Of a stretch of DNA of 49,542 bases, positions 43,901-49,542 are shown in pieces. The notes under the pieces are model-generated. The model was given only the letters and a program-made list of their open reading frames with translations, searched no databases and had not been told where the DNA came from. The stretch is from contig JASMLC010000011.1 in assembly GCA_030748895.1 (NCBI GenBank), forward strand, positions 1 to 49,542, in the 5' to 3' direction. Position numbers and translations under genes: made by a program. Source of the DNA: Candidatus Poseidoniia archaeon (GTDB taxonomy: Archaea > Thermoplasmatota > Poseidoniia > MGIII > CG-Epi1). Each line of letters starts with the position of its first letter. Position 1 is the stretch's first letter.

Positions 43901-44970
43901 AAGCGGCGTTCGCTAACGACACGCTGCTGCTGAACCAGACCCACCGGCTGCGCGTGCTCGTCGCCGGCGACAGCGCGCTCCCGGAGCAGAACGGCACCGC
44001 CACCGCGACCATCCGCAACCGCGGCGACGGGCTGGTGCGAATTGTCCTGACGGCGAGCGGCGACTGGGAACACGAGCTCTCGCAGACGGTGCTCTGGCTG
44101 GCGGCCGGCGCCGAGCAGGATGTGACGCTGCGCGTCGCGGTGCCGGCGGGCACGCTTGCCGGCACTCTCGGCGGCTTCGCGGTCAACGCCACCGACGACG
44201 ATGGCGCGACCAACGAGGCGGCCGGCACGGTCGAGGCGTTGCAGTACAGCGGCGCGCGGTTCAACGGCGTCTGGGACGCGCTGGTGATCGACGGCGTCCC
44301 GGGCTCGCAGATGCTGTCGCTGGTGAGCGAGAGCAACGGCCCGCAGGAGGTCACGCTCGAGGTCCACAGCGACACGGCGTGGGGCTGGAGTCTCGTCCCC
44401 CCCTACGACAACCTCGGCGCGTGGGAAGCGCAGGCGCTACAGCTGCTGTTCCAGCTGCCCTACGGCACCCCCGCCAACACCACCGCCAGCGCGACGCTCC
44501 AGTGCTGGCGCGGGGGCGAGCTGCTCGCCGAACGAGAATTCAGCGCGACCGTCCTGCCGGAGGAGAGTTACGGCTTCATCGCAGAGTCGTTCGTCTCGGT
44601 CGAGCCGGGTGATTCGGTCGAGCTGCCGGTAGAAGTGTGGAACTACGGCAACGTCCCGCACAATGCGCGCATCGTCGCGGTCGTCCCGGGTGGCTGGCAG
44701 CCGCTCCCCGTAGACTTCGTCCTCTCCCCGCGCGAGCGGCAGGTGCAGCAGCTGACGCTCTTCATCCCCGGAGGTGTCGAGCCAGGCGTCCGCCAGATCG
44801 AGCTGCAGCTGCTCGGCAACGATGGCGTACTGCTCGCCTCCACGGAAATGCAGGTCTCGGTCGTCGGCGATGAGTCGAGCCTCCCGGCTGCCGCGATTTT
44901 CTTGTTCACGGGCGTGCTGCTGGTGGGCGGAGTGGTGGTGGCGTGGATGTGGAGACTGGCGGGGAAGTGA
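40969..44970 (+). CDS. M6-family (immune inhibitor A-like) metalloprotease, membrane anchored, with Ig-like repeats
   Basis: From the ATG at 40969 (a TTG at 40960 is possible) the protein has 1333 residues. It begins with a signal peptide (WAILFLPLLALLLLPPAAA). The M6 catalytic domain includes FPDYPADSDHDIAYYEELLF, LDHLIIVHSGP and the zinc motif GHEFAHDLGLPDLYD (first His about residue 231; H-E-x-x-H-x-x-G-x-x-D). A CARDB-like domain, a MAM-like jelly-roll (SYGGESALWCGAGTGYNDDM) and about five NEW3-like repeats (LTLRNDGNVPESVAV, LTLYNYGNGFASMEL, VEVWNYGNVPHNARI) follow, then one C-terminal span (AAIFLFTGVLLVGGVVVAWM). It would degrade proteins outside the cell while tethered to the membrane. 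The gene is intact, including the active site. Confidence 0.93.
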   Translation: MRGSVRWAILFLPLLALLLLPPAAAVPALPYDLAPQPPGHAPPQDQQTEQPQLAQRDWIGDAHLLVLLIQFPDYPADSDHDIAYYEELLFAREAGSMWDFFDENSYGQFNISGTVVPQWLNASENMSYYGEYEFQNSEAQGNAQTLVREAVALAQPFVNFSHFDRDDDGNLDHLIIVHSGPTDESNGGGGPAGDDAIWSHRWAISAEYRNGTRISGYAMQGEGTPMGVFGHEFAHDLGLPDLYDTDYSSSGIGHWGMMSGGSWLNGGDTPAQLCAWSKIFLGWVEPALPLAGEGEYNLSRVEDNASIMKIPIDGLGGREYFLLENRQNVGYDTYLPGHGLLIWHIDEDGSQSNDAHRRVHLEEADNNNNPKQSSDPWANITSGFTNISSPDSDDYDGAETHIGVINISISGNVMTFELQLPSDLAIIRADPAWAEVHQPTLLQIVVENTGFEHLNATLVLEGMVERTVAVPWLPPGGSWEWSEAWTPDAWGDYAFEAELLVDDDEPDNNALSHSFSTTVVIMFEEFENGLAWPVANDSLWNTTDTRSYGGESALWCGAGTGYNDDMDDVLLLPPLELGNFDSAWLDFAHWYRTEANYDGGVVEYSTDGENWTLLEPEGGYPGSASAANGSAFAGGSGGWVKASFNLTGFDSVQLRLRFASDFGSVDEGWFVDDLLIHGRPYYGVAAPPQISFIIPPDSVGNTSVLFTNTGVFDDDYMISLDLPAGWNGSVPADSSATAGETVGLMLELQLPEQVLMGNYSGWLNITSQTDANSTVSVWLHIEVPDVHLLAVTPLAPASGLPGTNITFTLTLRNDGNVPESVAVGITAGAWAVAAPANLTIGPYATLEFNVTVTVPEVLAGSLLSTTVNLAAEETNANALLRLTVEQREQPGIELALPGEFRPAETRNTTLTLYNYGNGFASMELALAAPANWTIGGWNATSTVAAWSNITVIVQLTAPAGDIVAGSGALYVQLQHGSEAAFANDTLLLNQTHRLRVLVAGDSALPEQNGTATATIRNRGDGLVRIVLTASGDWEHELSQTVLWLAAGAEQDVTLRVAVPAGTLAGTLGGFAVNATDDDGATNEAAGTVEALQYSGARFNGVWDALVIDGVPGSQMLSLVSESNGPQEVTLEVHSDTAWGWSLVPPYDNLGAWEAQALQLLFQLPYGTPANTTASATLQCWRGGELLAEREFSATVLPEESYGFIAESFVSVEPGDSVELPVEVWNYGNVPHNARIVAVVPGGWQPLPVDFVLSPRERQVQQLTLFIPGGVEPGVRQIELQLLGNDGVLLASTEMQVSVVGDESSLPAAAIFLFTGVLLVGGVVVAWMWRLAGK

Positions 44971-45030
44971 GGAGGAGAAGAATGGTGCTGGGTTTGCTAT
45001 GTTCCGTCATTCAACCTCGTGATTAGAAAA

Positions 45031-46095
45031 CTAACTCTTAGGAAGAAAACCTCTATTCTTCATATCCTCCAATACACCGTGCGCTTTCCTGAAAGATTTA
45101 GCGAGGTTCCCCTCAATTTTCACTTTGATGTGCCCTCGGTTCCAGTCCTCCACTTTCTTTCCGTGCCAAATCGAATAAAGCTCGACCCCACCAAGCCGTG
45201 TCATGCCAAAGACCATTGTCCCGTAGTAAATGATTCTTGAAACGAAATCTAGGGGAATGGGATTGTTTTTCAGATGTTTTTGGAGCTCCGGGATACTGTA
45301 TTCCACATACTGTGTTTTGAATGATTTCTGAACTGCCATCTCGACGAAATTCTTGTCTGCGCTGAACAATACGATTTCCGCGTTTCGATCCCCTTCGAAC
45401 TTCTCGTAGCCTTTTATGATCTCCAAATCGTCCTTTTCTGACGGGGCTTCGTGAAACACGTAGTTCTCTTTCATATTTTTTATCTCGGCCATTCCAATCC
45501 GGTGCAGACGTGCACTCAGGGTGGGCTGGTAGAGGAAGTTGGCTGCTTGGGGAAAACCAGTCGCCAACTCTTCCACTTTCTGGAACTTGTACTTGTAGTC
45601 CATCCCCTGCATCAATTCCTCGGTTACACCTCCTGCAACCACATGCCCAATCGAATTATCCAGTTTGTGGAGTTTAAGAAAATTTATGATGTTGGAATGG
45701 AAGGAACGCCGGAGGACACTGGTGTCATAACCAACCCACAAAGGTTTGCCCCCATGAAATGTATTTCTGCTCTGCGCAGGAGACTTTAGAAAATTCTCGG
45801 CTTTTGTCGGGGGAGGGAGGCCCGCGCAGAAAAATGCCTCCATGAACTGGTAGTAGGTTGGTATATCTGACTTGCATCCTGGATTTTTTGAGATAAAGTC
45901 CCTTAACTTTGCATCATACTTATTGCGAGGGATTATCTTTGCCTTGAGGTTTCTGAGGGCAAATGTCGCCACCTTCCCAATCGGTGGAAAGAACCATTCA
46001 ATGGGAGTTTTTTTCTCATAGAGAAGATTGGTAACCAGCTGTAATTCACGGATATTGCAGTTTGGATTCCTCCACAGGGTCTTATCTTTTTTCAT
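45031..46095 (-). CDS. PIN-like nuclease, candidate effector paired with a CARF-like protein
   Basis: The 354-residue protein shows the four acidic positions of a PIN domain in its middle: GYDTSVLRR (Asp about 124), GGVTEELMQ (Glu about 159-160), EGDRNAEIV (Asp about 236) and LFSADKNFVEMA (Asp about 247, the usual last PIN motif). An N-terminal part of about 115 residues and a C-terminal part of about 90 residues are not recognised. PIN domains are metal-dependent ribonucleases. Its ATG overlaps the stop of the CARF-like gene (ATGA), so the two are co-translated. I infer that the CARF-like partner controls this nuclease. Family assignment is by motif only. Confidence 0.65.
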   Translation of the reverse strand: MKKDKTLWRNPNCNIRELQLVTNLLYEKKTPIEWFFPPIGKVATFALRNLKAKIIPRNKYDAKLRDFISKNPGCKSDIPTYYQFMEAFFCAGLPPPTKAENFLKSPAQSRNTFHGGKPLWVGYDTSVLRRSFHSNIINFLKLHKLDNSIGHVVAGGVTEELMQGMDYKYKFQKVEELATGFPQAANFLYQPTLSARLHRIGMAEIKNMKENYVFHEAPSEKDDLEIIKGYEKFEGDRNAEIVLFSADKNFVEMAVQKSFKTQYVEYSIPELQKHLKNNPIPLDFVSRIIYYGTMVFGMTRLGGVELYSIWHGKKVEDWNRGHIKVKIEGNLAKSFRKAHGVLEDMKNRGFLPKS

Positions 46096-46589
46096 TCCCC
46101 CAGAATCTCCTTCTTCAGATCATACAACGTCATGAGGTTTGATGGAACCATGGGAAAGGGCTGTCCCGTATGGTTCTTCAGGCCCTTTACATGCAGATAG
46201 TAGATTCTGTCTGCCCTATGTTTCACGTCCGCCCCCACACCCATGTACATTGCAAATGCGGACATGTACTTTCTCCCAGGCGTCATATCAATTACAACGG
46301 TATGGCCTTTTGTCTTTTCTTCATGGACTATTGATTCCAATTTTTTGGCCAAGTTAGCGAATTCAGTCTCAACAACATCATGAACAATTGGTGTTTCTTG
46401 ACTACCGTATCTGTTGAGTACGCACTGGTATCCCTTCAGTGCGGCGGCCAGATATCCCTTTTCCTTCACCATTTCGTCGGCGATCAAATGAACACGGTCA
46501 GGAATGAACCCCTCTCTCATTATCGCAGCCCAGAGAGTATTGACCCCAGCAAACTTGGAGGTACTCACATTCGTAATCCACACTTTCAT
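46092..46589 (-). CDS. Stand-alone CARF-like (Rossmann) ligand-sensor protein
   Basis: The 165-residue protein resembles one CARF domain: an N-terminal strand and loop (KVWITNVSTSKFAGVNTLWA), FIPDRVHLIADE, and the second ligand-binding motif VVIDMTPGRKYMSAFA (residues about 98-113), comparable with the D-x-T-P-G-R/T-K-x-M-S signature of CRISPR-associated Rossmann fold proteins. There is no fused effector domain; the effector may be the PIN-like protein encoded immediately downstream in an overlapping frame. Known CARF proteins bind cyclic oligoadenylates made by type III CRISPR Cas10; no such gene is in this window, so the ligand is open. Confidence 0.7.
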   Translation of the reverse strand: MKVWITNVSTSKFAGVNTLWAAIMREGFIPDRVHLIADEMVKEKGYLAAALKGYQCVLNRYGSQETPIVHDVVETEFANLAKKLESIVHEEKTKGHTVVIDMTPGRKYMSAFAMYMGVGADVKHRADRIYYLHVKGLKNHTGQPFPMVPSNLMTLYDLKKEILGE

Positions 46590-46611
46590 GAATTCGCAGA
46601 CGGTTTCAATC

Positions 46612-46619
46612 TATATAAT
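46612..46619 (-). promoter_or_regulatory. TATA box of the CARF-PIN operon
   Basis: The box tatataat lies 23-30 bases before the ATG of the CARF-like gene on the minus strand, the same spacing as the boxes of the viperin and CARF-wHTH genes. It shows that the CARF-PIN pair has its own promoter within the 57-base gap after the CARF-wHTH gene. Confidence 0.65.
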
Positions 46620-46646
46620 CATTTCTAAGTTATTGATTGAATCACA

Positions 46647-47294
46647 CTAAAATGCACGGAGCGCTACTTTTCCAAGAGGTGTGAGACGTATGAGGGTGGC
46701 TCTCCCATCGCTTTCATGGGCCATTATGTTCAGGTATCCATATCCTTCAAGACTCTTGCAGTTGTAATTGACCTTCTGGATACTTATGTTCAAGGTATTG
46801 TGGATCTGGGTTTGAGTCTGAGGTCTTTTATCGACAGATTTAACAATTTTTCTCTGGATTTCAGTCAGATCCTGAGGCGGAATTTTTGGCGGTGTGAGTT
46901 CGATGCTTTTTTCATCATCCTCTCTAACGTAGTAGGCAATCGCACCAATATAATTAGCACCGACAAGAGCCGCGCAAGACATCACCTTCGTTCCCCCTGT
47001 CACATTTACGTAAAAATTTGCTTTGGGTTCGATTTTCCGTTCTTTCCCATGGATCTCAATTATTTTTCCGATGATATCAGTGAAATTAAAGGGGTCTATC
47101 TCTATTCCTACTACCTCCAGACGCCTGAATAACTTTAGTTCATTGCTAATCTCTCGAATGGCTTTTTCGTGCGAACACAGAAGATACAATCTAGAGATGT
47201 TCTGATAGTTCTGAAACGTTTCGATTACAGGCCCCTTCGAGATGGCTTCTCCCTTCGCATGCCCTACTGTGACGAAATGAATATTCAAACTCAT
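46647..47294 (-). CDS. CARF-wHTH transcription regulator, divergent from viperin
   Basis: The 215-residue protein joins an N-terminal CARF-like Rossmann domain (IHFVTVGHAKGEAISKGPV; then FYVNVTGGTKVMSCAALVGA, with T-G-G-T-K at about 99-103) to a C-terminal winged helix (residues about 142-215: LTEIQRKIVKSVDKRPQTQT ... SLEGYGYLNIM). This is the layout of Csa3- and DUF6293-type regulators, which change DNA binding when a nucleotide ligand is bound. It is divergent from the viperin gene and shares its promoter region, so it is the likely regulator of the island. Ligand unknown. Confidence 0.82.
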   Translation of the reverse strand: MSLNIHFVTVGHAKGEAISKGPVIETFQNYQNISRLYLLCSHEKAIREISNELKLFRRLEVVGIEIDPFNFTDIIGKIIEIHGKERKIEPKANFYVNVTGGTKVMSCAALVGANYIGAIAYYVREDDEKSIELTPPKIPPQDLTEIQRKIVKSVDKRPQTQTQIHNTLNISIQKVNYNCKSLEGYGYLNIMAHESDGRATLIRLTPLGKVALRAF

Positions 47295-47346
47295 ATTAGG
47301 AATATCCTACAACAAGTATTAATAGTTTTCGGGGCAGGTCTAATTC
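47295..47346. promoter_or_regulatory. Symmetric divergent promoter and candidate CARF-wHTH operator
   Basis: The self-complementary box tattaata (47317-47324) lies exactly 23 bases from the start codon of each divergent gene (CARF-wHTH at 47294, viperin at 47347), so one box can serve both. A 13-base inverted repeat, tagga-ata-tccta (47297-47309), lies next to the CARF-wHTH start and upstream of the box as seen from viperin. That position could repress the regulator gene while acting as an upstream site for viperin. Confidence 0.6.
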
Positions 47347-48309
47347 ATGGAAGATGCTGCTGTCCTATCACAAGCCCAAGTACCGTGGGTCCAATCTCCC
47401 TCGCAAGGCTATCACAACAAGCGTCCCTCGCCCGAAGAGCCGCTATCCGTAAACTGGACAATCACCACTATATGCAATTATGAGTGCCGGTTTTGTTTTG
47501 CACGGTTTCCAGAGATCAAGATTTCGCTCTCTGCGGAAGAGATGCGACAAGTACCTCCAATGTTGAGAGATGCTGGATGCGATAAGTTGACCTTTGTCGG
47601 CGGTGAGCCGACACTGAACCGGAACCTCCCGGATCTGCTGAGGATATCCAAGGAAGCTGGATTGACAACTATGATTGTCACCAATGGCACTATACTGAAT
47701 GAACACTTTATGAATGAGAACCATGAATTTATCGATTGGCTCTCACTCAGTGTTGACAGCCAATTCGAGCAGATTGAAAAAGAACTAGGGCGAGGGACAG
47801 GAGAGCATGTTCAGCAAACCGTTGACAATGCAAAGCTTGCCCGTAAATTTGGTGTCCGGTTGAAGATGAACTCAGTGATCACCAAACTGAATTACATGGA
47901 AGACATGTCGAAGTTCATACTTGAACTCAAACCGGAACGCTGGAAGGTTTTCCAGGTGCTGGAAATTGATGGACAGAACGACCTTAGCGTCGGACCGCTT
48001 CTTCTGAAGGATGATGAATTCGAAATATTCAAGTGTAAGCACCGTTCTCTTATTAAGAAAGGATTGGATGTGGTATTCGAGGACAATGACCTAATGCGTG
48101 GTTCATATGTGATGCTAGACTCTCTCGGACGGTTCTTTAACAACCATGAAGGCGGACACGACTATGGTCCTTCCATATTCGACGTGGGTGTCTCCAAGGC
48201 TCTCGAATATGTCCGGTGGGATGTCAAAAAGTTCGTTCGGCGCGGCGGACTATATGGATGGCGTGCTGGCCCGAAGTGCGACACGCGATGCGGGAGTGTG
48301 AATGGCTAA
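47347..48309 (+). CDS. Viperin (prokaryotic viperin, radical-SAM ddhNTP synthase)
   Basis: The 320-residue protein has the radical-SAM cluster motif CNYECRFC (C43, C47, C50) preceded by SVNWTITTI, and the GGEP motif (about 85-88). The rest follows vertebrate viperin closely: WLSLSVDS, KMNSVITKLNYMEDM, RWKVFQVLEIDGQN, GSYVMLDSLGRFFNN and the C-terminal SIFDVGVSKALEYVRWD with RRGGLYGW. Viperins remove water from CTP or other NTPs to give 3'-deoxy-3',4'-didehydro-NTPs, chain terminators for viral polymerases. The ATG is 23-30 bases after a TATA box (leaderless). Its last codons overlap the start of a helicase gene. No N-terminal amphipathic membrane helix like that of animal viperin is seen. Identification is firm; NTP preference is not known. 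Confidence 0.95.
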   Translation: MEDAAVLSQAQVPWVQSPSQGYHNKRPSPEEPLSVNWTITTICNYECRFCFARFPEIKISLSAEEMRQVPPMLRDAGCDKLTFVGGEPTLNRNLPDLLRISKEAGLTTMIVTNGTILNEHFMNENHEFIDWLSLSVDSQFEQIEKELGRGTGEHVQQTVDNAKLARKFGVRLKMNSVITKLNYMEDMSKFILELKPERWKVFQVLEIDGQNDLSVGPLLLKDDEFEIFKCKHRSLIKKGLDVVFEDNDLMRGSYVMLDSLGRFFNNHEGGHDYGPSIFDVGVSKALEYVRWDVKKFVRRGGLYGWRAGPKCDTRCGSVNG

Positions 48310-49542
48310 ATTACACTACGCGAATCTGGGTAAGGAAATACCTGAGAAAACCATGGCAGACGCTTTCTATCGTTTAAACCCCATCAAACAGTATATTATG
48401 AGAGCGATAGAAACCATGGAAAATCTCCAATATAAATTGAAATGGGAACTAGTACTTGGGGTTAAACCTCCTGAAAAAGTAGATAGGCTAAGTCACCGCC
48501 CATTATCACAGAGTGAAAAACATAACCACGGCGAAATTACCACTAATAGGATTCACATATATTCGGATGACCCCCTTACCTCACAAAAAGTTTTCGATGA
48601 TTTTCACGAAGCCAAATATATACTAGATAGTTCCGGCAAACAAACATGGAAAAACTCTATAGAAGTGCTTGATACAGAACCCAAAGAGAATGTCTTGGTG
48701 GTTAACAGAATTCCAAAAACCCCACATATATACTTGCGCCCAAACACCCATGGTTTAACTCGACAAATGCGGGCCCTTCACTTCTTACAGCATTCGCCAA
48801 GGAAGGAATACCTGCCACTCATAACACTCACAGAGAATGAATACTCTGCAAAGTGGCCCCAGTTTAAAAAAACTAAAATTTCAAAGTGGGAAGTGCTCAC
48901 GGATAGAAGCAGACCGGGCACTGATTTGCAACGCGAATTCGTTCAAATCGCACTGCCCACGCCTAAAACTGGAACGCCGGACTTCGCAATACTGGAAGGG
49001 CCTCCCGGCTCTGGGAAAACAACAGCAATCTGCGAACTTGTTATCCAGGCAATCAAGAACGGTTTGAGGGTCCTGCTCTGCGCCTCCACCCACATAGCTG
49101 TTGACAATGTCCTTGAGAGATTGAAAGACCAGAAGGAAATTATCGCGGTGCGAATCGGGCTCGATATCGGCCGTGTGAAAAAGTCTGTGAGAGGGCTGAC
49201 TTTCCAGAGGCGCAAGGACACAGAGAGAGAATCCATCATCGACTATCTGAATAAACTGGGTGGGCGGAGGAACGATTCACAAGAATATCTGCTCAAGGCA
49301 TTAAGGTCGGACGAAGGTGACAATGTCATCACCAAAATCATTCTGGATTCAGCCAATCTGGTCTGCGGCACGACAATGGGTTTTCTCCAGCATCCGGACA
49401 TCAAAGCCGCGAGAGATCCGGAACCACTTTATGACATCATGATCCTTGATGAAAGCAGCAAGACCACGTTCCAGGAGTTTCTTGTTCCGGCACTTTATGC
49501 GAAGCGCTGGATACTATCCGGCGACGTGAAACAGTTATCGCC
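48302..49542 (+). CDS. SF1 (UPF1/DNA2-like) helicase, 3' end outside window
   Basis: The frame from the ATG at 48302 stays open to the last base, 413 codons, so the gene is truncated by the window. Residues 1-210 have no recognised domain. Then come Walker A GPPGSGKTT (about 233-241), motif Ia LLCASTHIAVDNVLERL, the Walker B box MILDESSKT (about 383) and motif III ILSGDVKQLSP, the order and wording of UPF1-type superfamily 1B helicases. Motifs IV-VI and any fused nuclease would be beyond the window. It starts 8 bases before the viperin stop, so it is translationally coupled to viperin. UPF1-like helicases are common in defense islands. Confidence 0.88.
   Translation, partial: MAKLHYANLGKEIPEKTMADAFYRLNPIKQYIMRAIETMENLQYKLKWELVLGVKPPEKVDRLSHRPLSQSEKHNHGEITTNRIHIYSDDPLTSQKVFDDFHEAKYILDSSGKQTWKNSIEVLDTEPKENVLVVNRIPKTPHIYLRPNTHGLTRQMRALHFLQHSPRKEYLPLITLTENEYSAKWPQFKKTKISKWEVLTDRSRPGTDLQREFVQIALPTPKTGTPDFAILEGPPGSGKTTAICELVIQAIKNGLRVLLCASTHIAVDNVLERLKDQKEIIAVRIGLDIGRVKKSVRGLTFQRRKDTERESIIDYLNKLGGRRNDSQEYLLKALRSDEGDNVITKIILDSANLVCGTTMGFLQHPDIKAARDPEPLYDIMILDESSKTTFQEFLVPALYAKRWILSGDVKQLS

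Larger units (their letters stand above)
44971..49542. other. A/T-richer putative antiviral defense island (right end outside window)
   Basis: Base composition shifts visibly to higher A+T right after the M6 protease gene (44970) and stays so to the window end, apart from stretches of the viperin and helicase genes. All five genes differ in codon use from the G/C-rich flank and match defense-type families (PIN-like, CARF-like, CARF-wHTH, viperin, SF1 helicase). The 60 bases at 44971-45030 hold no gene, tRNA or obvious repeat; no integrase or attachment repeat is visible. Horizontal acquisition is inferred. Confidence 0.7.

Noticed and set aside
44971-45030. Island attachment site or tRNA at the left border
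   Set aside because: No cloverleaf, direct repeat or integrase gene is visible; the border is called from composition and gene content only.
46716-47132. Plus-strand open frame opposite the CARF-wHTH gene
   Set aside because: It is antisense to a gene with clear CARF and wHTH motifs, lacks a promoter box and matches no family.
44971-49542. CRISPR array or cas genes next to the CARF genes
   Set aside because: No regularly spaced repeats of 25-40 bases and no Cas1, Cas2, Cas10 or Cas7-type motifs were seen in either strand of the window.

Overview
The window is archaeal, most plausibly from a heterotrophic marine member of the Thermoplasmatota (Marine Group II/III, Poseidoniia-like). The archaeal call rests on L21e, an L41e-like protein, Rpb4, Pus10, PriS, RNase HII, Kae1/Bud32, archaeal-type PheT and AsnRS, DUF655 and a geranylgeranyl reductase. 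Many genes also have a TATA-like box about 21-30 bases before the start codon, as expected for leaderless transcripts. The marine heterotroph call is an inference from the secreted or anchored peptidases (M14, M6), the Na+-coupled amino-acid symporter, the very large surface proteins and the bacterial-type DnaK/GrpE and ATP-type PckA.

Layout. 1-7 kb: the end of an anchored M14 peptidase and an NSS symporter, facing a grpE-dnaK-HEAT/zinc-ribbon operon with an unusual repeat array in its leader. 7-12.4 kb: central metabolism (aminotransferase, malate dehydrogenase, PEP carboxykinase), then tRNA-Val(TAC), whose gene contains the only plausible start codon of rsmA. 12.4-17.2 kb: a minus-strand, largely overlapping operon L41e-pheT-unknown-priS-rnhB-SCP2. 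17.3-25.9 kb: LysE exporter, AsnRS, a HEAT protein, GDPD, the core cluster pus10-rpl21e-rpoF-DUF655, a lipoprotein, FolC and a ribbon-helix-helix regulator. 25.9-45 kb: envelope genes. These include a 2001-residue surface protein with a cytoplasmic ubiquitin-like tail, a geranylgeranyl reductase, several single-pass ectodomain proteins and a 1334-residue M6 metalloprotease, with kae1-bud32 in the middle.

45-49.5 kb is clearly different. It is visibly richer in A+T and holds a putative antiviral island. On the plus strand is a clear viperin (radical-SAM ddhNTP synthase) overlapping an SF1 UPF1/DNA2-like helicase gene that runs off the window. On the minus strand are a CARF-wHTH regulator, and a stand-alone CARF-like protein overlapping a PIN-like nuclease gene. 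The viperin and CARF-wHTH genes diverge from one palindromic TATA box lying exactly midway between their start codons, next to a 13-base inverted repeat that is a good candidate operator. I see no CRISPR array or cas gene in the window. The combination of viperin, CARF regulator, split CARF/PIN effector and helicase is the most interesting system here.

Limits: all calls come from reading the sequence by eye. Family names reflect motif recognition, not database searches. Both ends of the window cut genes.
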